Below, in pieces: positions 58,173-64,000 of a stretch of DNA of 64,000 bases. The notes beneath the pieces were generated by a model. That model was not told where the DNA came from and ran no database searches. It saw only the letters and a list, made by a program, of their open reading frames with translations. The stretch is from an uncultured Alphaproteobacteria bacterium (GTDB lineage Bacteria > Pseudomonadota > Alphaproteobacteria > HIMB59 > GCA-002718135), in the NCBI GenBank assembly GCA_902560725.1, contig CACEMR010000003.1, positions 32,403 to 96,402 on the forward strand. Direction: 5' to 3'. Both the position numbers and the translations under genes were made by a program. Each line of letters begins with the position of its first letter. Position 1 is the stretch's first letter.

Positions 58173-59225
58173 TTAATTGATACTTAAACCTGCAGGACAA
58201 TCTGTATTAGTTAAATCATAATACATAATTCTTCCCTTTACCCCTGATCTTTTTTCTGCTTCAAAATACAGTCCATAACAATTTTTATGACAATAAAAAA
58301 TTGATTGTGATTGGTTAATAATTTTTTTAACACTATTATTTTCTTGTAAAATATTTTCCTTTATTAGGGTTCCTTCTAAAGTATGACAAATATCATTCCC
58401 AAAGATTAATTTTTCATATTTTTCTATTGTAAATTTAATAGGCATGCCGACAATTTTTTTCCCATTGGTATCCAATCGCTGAACCCACTTATCTTTACTT
58501 ATTTTATATATTTCGCCTGAAAAACAATTCAGCAAATCCCAGGCAAAGGTGGATTTAACATTATAAAAATAATTATTATTAATATCAAACATGCCTCGGC
58601 ACTCATCGAGTAATGTTTCAATATTATTGTTCTCATCAAACCAACCAATTGCTAAAATTGGATAACCATCTTTTGCATACCCAATCGGTCTTTTTTGATT
58701 TTCAATAAAATCATAGCCAAGGTCTTCAATTAAACAATTAGGTGCAATATGATAATGATAATCATCGCCCCGCCCAGCATGACCACCGCATTCATCAAGT
58801 TCTCCTTGATCTAGTGCCGTTGACCGTTTCCCTGATGCATCTTGGGGGCCTTGAGTTTGGGGATCAAATAGGGGGACGCCGTTTATTGCAATCCCAATTG
58901 CCCCCGGTTCAGTTTGTATTTTTGAAGATGAAAAGTTTTGTTTGAGAGGAATGGTAATTTCATAATTATGTTCAGTGGGAAATTGTTGGTTTGAGCCTTT
59001 TATTCCAACCATTAAGGTATGAGATGGATGAGGTAATCCATTTGATTGAAATTGAACATTTTGATTATTGCATTTTAGGGATGATACTTCTTCGGTATAG
59101 CATGCCTCTTCACAACGACAATCATCAATCGAAATATTGTGCGCAACAAGTGTTGGGGAATAAAAAATACAAAAAAATAAAAGTATTTTTATACACAAAA
59201 GAAATTTGTTAATCTTTAGAAACAT
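58173..59225 (-). CDS. Secreted YHYH-domain protein
   Basis: Signal peptide; GDDYHYHIAPNCLIEDLGYDF, PIGYAKDGYPILAIGWFDE; Cys-rich N-terminus (CRCEEACYTEEVSSLKC). Confidence 0.82.
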   Translation of the reverse strand: MFLKINKFLLCIKILLFFCIFYSPTLVAHNISIDDCRCEEACYTEEVSSLKCNNQNVQFQSNGLPHPSHTLMVGIKGSNQQFPTEHNYEITIPLKQNFSSSKIQTEPGAIGIAINGVPLFDPQTQGPQDASGKRSTALDQGELDECGGHAGRGDDYHYHIAPNCLIEDLGYDFIENQKRPIGYAKDGYPILAIGWFDENNNIETLLDECRGMFDINNNYFYNVKSTFAWDLLNCFSGEIYKISKDKWVQRLDTNGKKIVGMPIKFTIEKYEKLIFGNDICHTLEGTLIKENILQENNSVKKIINQSQSIFYCHKNCYGLYFEAEKRSGVKGRIMYYDLTNTDCPAGLSIN

Positions 59226-59496
59226 TATTATCTCTTTGTTAGAATTAAATCGTGAAAAATATTATAGAATTATTAAATGTAAATGTAAGTTTTAATTAGA
59301 TAATTATATTTACTTCTTTCATTTTTATTACGTAATTTTTACTTCTAAAGAGAAAAAGATTAGTAAAATTCACCAAAAAAATCTGGATGATGTATATTAT
59401 TCAATTACTATTAAATTCTAATAATAATATTAATTAAATTATAATAATTATAATAATATTAATTGACATTCTTTGAGACCATTTTAAGATATTTTA

Positions 59497-60591
59497 ATGT
59501 TTTACAGAATATATCTAACCATTCTTTTTTGTTTCTCTTTATTAATGAGCTCTCCGTCATTTTCCGAAACTTACGAATGTCAAGCATCGGATCCTGAAGG
59601 CAACTACCTTGATTATCTTAATGAATTTGCCGAACTTGTAGATGATTTAACGGACGGGGAAGTAGAATTTGAATTTGTAGCTGCTGGATCATTAGTAAAA
59701 ACAAATCAAATATTAGATGCTGTTCATTCAAATGAAATTCCTTGCGGTGTATCCTATACTCATTATTGGGATAAAGAACATCCAGCCGCAATGTTATTTG
59801 GTTCACCAATAGCAGGAGCTGGATTAGGGATTGATAATATTTCATTTTATTCTTGGTTTATGTATGGAGGTGGTGAAAAACTTTACAACAGGTTGTGGCG
59901 TGAAATGGAAAGAGATGTTGTTGGTTTTTATATAGCCCCTTTTGGTCCTGAAGCTTTGGGATGGTTTACGGAACCAATTGCGTCAATGGATGATTTTCGT
60001 AATAACGTTGAAGCCTATAGAGCGCCTCCTGGTCTTCCAGGAAAAACATATAGTGATGTCGGAGTAAATGCGGTCACTATGGGTGCCAAAGATTTATTAC
60101 CAGCATTGGAACAAGGGATTATTGACGCTGCTGAATGGTGCTGCCCTGCACCTGATAGAGAGTACGGTATTGCAGAGGTGTTGAAACATTATTATTTGCA
60201 AGGTTTGCATCAAGTAGTCGTCAATGGTGATCTTATCATTAACAAAGATGTCTTTAAAGATATGGACAAGCAACATCAACTCGCAATTGAAACCGCAGCT
60301 CAGGCATCTTTAATGAAATTTATTTCAATGCGTATATATGACAATGGTAAAGCATTGCAAAAACTTCAAAAAGATGACGGTATTGAATTGCACGATACCC
60401 CTGATGATTACTTTACCGAATATTCCGCAGCAGCGTATAAAAATATTCAAGAACTAAAAAAAACTAACAATTTCTTTGCTGAGGTTTACGACTCTATGGA
60501 AAAATTTGCAAAAATTGCTGTTCCTTTTTGGAGTAATGCACAGCTATCCAATGCCAAGCTTGGAAAAGCTTACGCTGATACACTCGAATAA
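59497..60591 (+). CDS. TRAP-type solute-binding protein, DctP/TakP-like
   Basis: Signal peptide; AYRAPPGLPGKTYSDVGVNAVTMGAKDLLPALEQGIIDAAEWCCPAPDREYG. Confidence 0.9.
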   Translation: MFYRIYLTILFCFSLLMSSPSFSETYECQASDPEGNYLDYLNEFAELVDDLTDGEVEFEFVAAGSLVKTNQILDAVHSNEIPCGVSYTHYWDKEHPAAMLFGSPIAGAGLGIDNISFYSWFMYGGGEKLYNRLWREMERDVVGFYIAPFGPEALGWFTEPIASMDDFRNNVEAYRAPPGLPGKTYSDVGVNAVTMGAKDLLPALEQGIIDAAEWCCPAPDREYGIAEVLKHYYLQGLHQVVVNGDLIINKDVFKDMDKQHQLAIETAAQASLMKFISMRIYDNGKALQKLQKDDGIELHDTPDDYFTEYSAAAYKNIQELKKTNNFFAEVYDSMEKFAKIAVPFWSNAQLSNAKLGKAYADTLE

Positions 60592-60690
60592 AGAAATATT
60601 TAACAATAATTATCTTGAAGAATTATATGCTTAAGAGAAATAGTATTAATTAATATATTCTATGTTATGATATTCTTCTTATAACAAGAT

Positions 60691-61899
60691 ATGCAAAGAT
60701 TACTTTTTATAATTACATTACTTTTTAGTTTTCACGTTTTTGCTGAATTTACGTTTATTGATAACGTAAGCGAAACAGATGAAAAACAAAATAGATTATA
60801 TAATTTACTCTCAGCGGATCAGTGCGATGAGCTCTATGACACCATCAGTTTTAAAAATAAAGTTATATCGAATACGGAAATAAAATATTTTAAATTTATA
60901 GATTTTATAGAGTTAGATCCTAAGAAACTTCAGTTTTCTGCAAGTTTTGCAGAACAGGCTTTCAAATTTTCTTCTAATGAAGTTACTTCAGCCTTATTTG
61001 ATTTTAAATCATTTGATTTAACAACCTTAAAAATATTCAGAGATATTGATGCTCTGGTTAAATCTGATAATTCTGAAAGAGTTATTTGCTCTTATGATTA
61101 TGGTCAATCAACTCAAAATAAATTTCCAACATTAGGTGTATCCATAAATAATGCACTCCAACTTCCTCAAGCTATATCTAATGATCGTATAAATATTTAT
61201 TCAGATGGATCGATCGAATATCTATTTCTTAATCATAAGTACAATTTGTTAAAATCTGATTTCAATCTAAGAATGTTTCCTTTTGATAGGCATAAAATAA
61301 TTATTAATTTTAAATACAACGTTGGAGAAAATGTAAAATTTACTCCTTCTCAAGAATTTGTTGATACGTGGGTAATAGAGGATGAAAATAACTTTAATAA
61401 TATCACGGTTCCAAATTTTACAATTGAAAAAGCGGAATTTAAAAATATTAACTCTGATTTAAATCAACAAGTAAGACTCGAATTTAATCTTCTTAGAATT
61501 TATAATTCTTTTTTTTATACAACGATATTGCCAATGTTATTAATTATAATTTGTACTTGGTTTATTTATTTAGCTCAGACAGAGCAGTCAAGATTTTCAA
61601 CAACAACTGGAAGTATATTTGCAATTATTGCTATTAATTTAACAGCCTCAAATTCTTTGCCAGAGCTATCTTATAATACACTTTATGATGTATTTTTTTT
61701 AATTTGTATTAGTTCTGTACTATTCACAGTGTCAGCACTAATAATTACCATTAAAATTTCTCAAAGAGGTTATGATATCAATAAAATGCATAACTCATTA
61801 ATTATTATTCACCCATTACTAGTCATAATTATTGGCTTACTTATTATAACGAATATATACCCAGATTTTGTAAATATGCTTTTTGAAATATTAATATAG
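60691..61899 (+). CDS. Prokaryotic pentameric ligand-gated ion channel (Cys-loop receptor family) homologue
   Basis: Signal peptide; NLRMFPFDRHKIIINF (FPFD loop), FYTTILPMLLIIICTWFIYL (M1), STTTGSIFAIIAINLTASNSLPELSYNTLYDVFF (M2 and M2-M3 loop), M3 and C-terminal M4. Confidence 0.87.
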   Translation: MQRLLFIITLLFSFHVFAEFTFIDNVSETDEKQNRLYNLLSADQCDELYDTISFKNKVISNTEIKYFKFIDFIELDPKKLQFSASFAEQAFKFSSNEVTSALFDFKSFDLTTLKIFRDIDALVKSDNSERVICSYDYGQSTQNKFPTLGVSINNALQLPQAISNDRINIYSDGSIEYLFLNHKYNLLKSDFNLRMFPFDRHKIIINFKYNVGENVKFTPSQEFVDTWVIEDENNFNNITVPNFTIEKAEFKNINSDLNQQVRLEFNLLRIYNSFFYTTILPMLLIIICTWFIYLAQTEQSRFSTTTGSIFAIIAINLTASNSLPELSYNTLYDVFFLICISSVLFTVSALIITIKISQRGYDINKMHNSLIIIHPLLVIIIGLLIITNIYPDFVNMLFEILI

Positions 61900-61936
61900 T
61901 TTTGATTTTTTTTGATTAAAATATAGAATTAAATAA

Positions 61937-62872
61937 ATGAAATTTTTTTTAATAATAATTAGCGTCTTTTTTTTCTCAAACGCTTTTGCCGATGGAAATA
62001 AACTCATTGTACTCGGCGCAGCTCCAACTTCAGGATCGTATTGGCCTGTTTCCAATAGTGTATGTAACGCAGTTAATCTTGATAAAATATCACATAAATT
62101 TCGATGCTTACCCTCAGTGACAGGAGGGTCTGTTTATAATATAAATGGTGTTTTACAAGGTGAGCTTGATGTAGCTTTAACAAAAGCTCATATTTTACAT
62201 GAGCAATATAATGAAACTGATGATGGTAAATCTCTTCGCATGATATCTAATCTTTACAAAGAACCTGTTTTTATTGTGGTCAAAAAAAATGGTCCAATAA
62301 AAAGTTTTGATGATATACAAAATACAACTTCCATTAACATTGGAAATTTAGGATCTGGTAAAAGAGTAGTGGCAGATAAAATATTTGACATTATGAATTG
62401 GAACACAGAAGATTTCACAAATACTTTTGACTATACAACAAATGAATCCATGAGAGCTTTTTGTAATAATGAATTAGATGTTATGATAGAGGCAGTTGGT
62501 CTGCCAAATGCTAATTATGATTACTTAGCAACAGAATGTGATGCAACATATATTGATCTAAAACAAAATATAATTGATTCTTTTACTAAAAATCCCTTTT
62601 ACACAGAATATTCTATTCCTACTGAAATTGCTTTCAATAATATCAATCCAGTAAAAACTGTTAATTCTAATATTGTTCTATTTACAAAAAAGGAAAATTC
62701 TAATGAGATGATTTACTCATTAGTTTCTTCATTAATCTCCAATTTTGAAATTTATAAGGGCAGCTTACCTCTTTTATCACACTCTACCCTAGAGTATTAT
62801 AGTCAAGAATCAATATTAACACCTTTACATGAGGGTGCAGATAAATTTTACCGTGAATATTTCTCCAATTAA
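61937..62872 (+). CDS. TAXI family TRAP-type solute-binding protein
   Basis: Signal peptide; VLGAAPTSGSYWPVSNSVCNAVN, RCLPSVTGGSVYNINGVLQGELDVALTKAHILHEQYN. Confidence 0.9.
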   Translation: MKFFLIIISVFFFSNAFADGNKLIVLGAAPTSGSYWPVSNSVCNAVNLDKISHKFRCLPSVTGGSVYNINGVLQGELDVALTKAHILHEQYNETDDGKSLRMISNLYKEPVFIVVKKNGPIKSFDDIQNTTSINIGNLGSGKRVVADKIFDIMNWNTEDFTNTFDYTTNESMRAFCNNELDVMIEAVGLPNANYDYLATECDATYIDLKQNIIDSFTKNPFYTEYSIPTEIAFNNINPVKTVNSNIVLFTKKENSNEMIYSLVSSLISNFEIYKGSLPLLSHSTLEYYSQESILTPLHEGADKFYREYFSN

Positions 62873-62887
62873 CCTTATAATGAAGTT

Positions 62888-64000
62888 ATGAAAATTATTT
62901 TTTCTTTTATTTGTATAAGTATTTTTCTTTTTGGTTGTCAGTCCTCTACATTACAATCAAAAAAAAATACATTAGAGCTTCAAAATAAAAATTTAGTTAA
63001 TAATACATCACAAAATCCTCAAGTTGCCTACTTAATTAAAGAAGGTTTAGAGTTAATTGACAAAAATGATTTAAATAATGCATCTAAAACATTTAACGCA
63101 GCCCTTCAACTGGATATGACTAATTCTCATCTCCAATTTCTAAATGCCAATACTTACCATGTAATGGCTTTACAATATGATTCGTCTTATTTTGATTTAG
63201 CTATTGAGGGATACAAATTATCTATCAATTTAGATAATACTAATTGGTATCCTCGATATTATTTAGGTTTGTTATATTTAGATAAAAAAGACTATTTATC
63301 CGCCCAAGACTATTTAGCAGATGCACTTTTATATAATACGGAAGATCCAGACATTATATATAATTTTATTGTTGCCTCTTATTATGCTCATGATCCCATT
63401 AGTGCTGCTGGTGGTGTAGAACTTCTTCAAACTATAGAACCCAACAGTGAAAGACTGGCTAGAGTGGCATCAATGGTGCATTCTTCTTTAGATAATCAAG
63501 AAGAGGTCAATTATTGGCTGTCCAGTTTTTCTCTTAAACCTGATGATCCCATCTTAGGCAGAAGTCAGGATTGGAAAAATTTTTACCAAAGAATTGAAGA
63601 TAATTTAATTATAAATGCCAGTGATACAATCGAAGAAAGCAACGATAATGGAGACATAGATAATCAAAATGAAACTGTCTCATCGGACTCAAGTGGACTT
63701 TTTGATGAAGAAGACGACATGTTAATTGCTGATGTTGTCATTGTAACTTCGGAGGATAAACAAATTGACTCCACGGGTGTCAATTTACTCAGCGGTCTTA
63801 CTCTTCAACTTGGAGATGGTACATCAGATGCATTTAATCTTGTTGATACAGGTGATGTTAATGCAGATAGCACAACGACAATTACTAGAAGATTAACTAT
63901 TCCTTATATAACTTACACGTTAAATATTATTAATGCGCATACAGAAAGAAGTGAAATTTTAGCACGACCAAGTTTGGTGGCATCGGAGGGAATTCTATCG
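62888..64000 (+). CDS. TPR lipoprotein with secretin-like C-terminal region, truncated by window edge
   Basis: Reading frame open for 371 codons to the window end, absent from ORF track; lipobox FLFGCQSS; TPR-like region; ...RSEILARPSLVASEG typical of secretin domains. Confidence 0.75.
   Translation, partial: MKIIFSFICISIFLFGCQSSTLQSKKNTLELQNKNLVNNTSQNPQVAYLIKEGLELIDKNDLNNASKTFNAALQLDMTNSHLQFLNANTYHVMALQYDSSYFDLAIEGYKLSINLDNTNWYPRYYLGLLYLDKKDYLSAQDYLADALLYNTEDPDIIYNFIVASYYAHDPISAAGGVELLQTIEPNSERLARVASMVHSSLDNQEEVNYWLSSFSLKPDDPILGRSQDWKNFYQRIEDNLIINASDTIEESNDNGDIDNQNETVSSDSSGLFDEEDDMLIADVVIVTSEDKQIDSTGVNLLSGLTLQLGDGTSDAFNLVDTGDVNADSTTTITRRLTIPYITYTLNIINAHTERSEILARPSLVASEGILS

Noticed and set aside
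59390-59475. AT-only repetitive stretch (taataataatattaatt...) upstream of the DctP-like gene
   Set aside because: Simple low-complexity A/T sequence; no periodic unit or spacer structure indicating CRISPR or satellite repeat
1-64000. Search by eye for tRNA/rRNA genes, transposases, integrases and CRISPR arrays
   Set aside because: No recognisable tRNA cloverleaf (GGTTCGAATCC-type arm), rRNA motif, transposase ORF or regularly spaced repeats were found; tRNAscan-SE or similar would be needed to exclude tRNAs fully

Overview
AT-rich, densely packed bacterial chromosome segment, most likely from a streamlined marine alphaproteobacterium of Pelagibacterales/HIMB59-like type (lineage is inferred from gene content and order). 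The core is ordinary housekeeping: ctaB-(coxF-like)-ctaG-coxC-surf1-thrC-M16 peptidase; a sugar/sugar-acid catabolic block; ispH-thrB-rnhA; F0 ATP synthase genes; smc-dsbA-dciA/mutY; a near-complete purine biosynthesis island with a CBS-less IMPDH; ccrM; and rnhB-moaB-slt-udg, TPR and ispE genes. Regions that merit follow-up: (1) two tandem glnA-type glutamine riboswitch aptamers upstream of amtB; (2) a stand-alone inverse-autotransporter-like beta-barrel translationally coupled to an unknown Cys-rich secreted protein; (3) a prokaryotic pentameric ligand-gated ion channel gene lying between two orphan TRAP-type solute-binding proteins (DctP-like and TAXI-like), proposed here as a possible sensory/ion-channel module; (4) an EF-hand / ECF sigma / small membrane protein / periplasmic sensor-like cluster followed by an unknown secreted protein and a possible sRNA; (5) several atypical enzyme architectures (short SMC, long PurL with separate PurQ, CBS-less GuaB). 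No tRNA, rRNA, CRISPR array, transposon or prophage was recognised.
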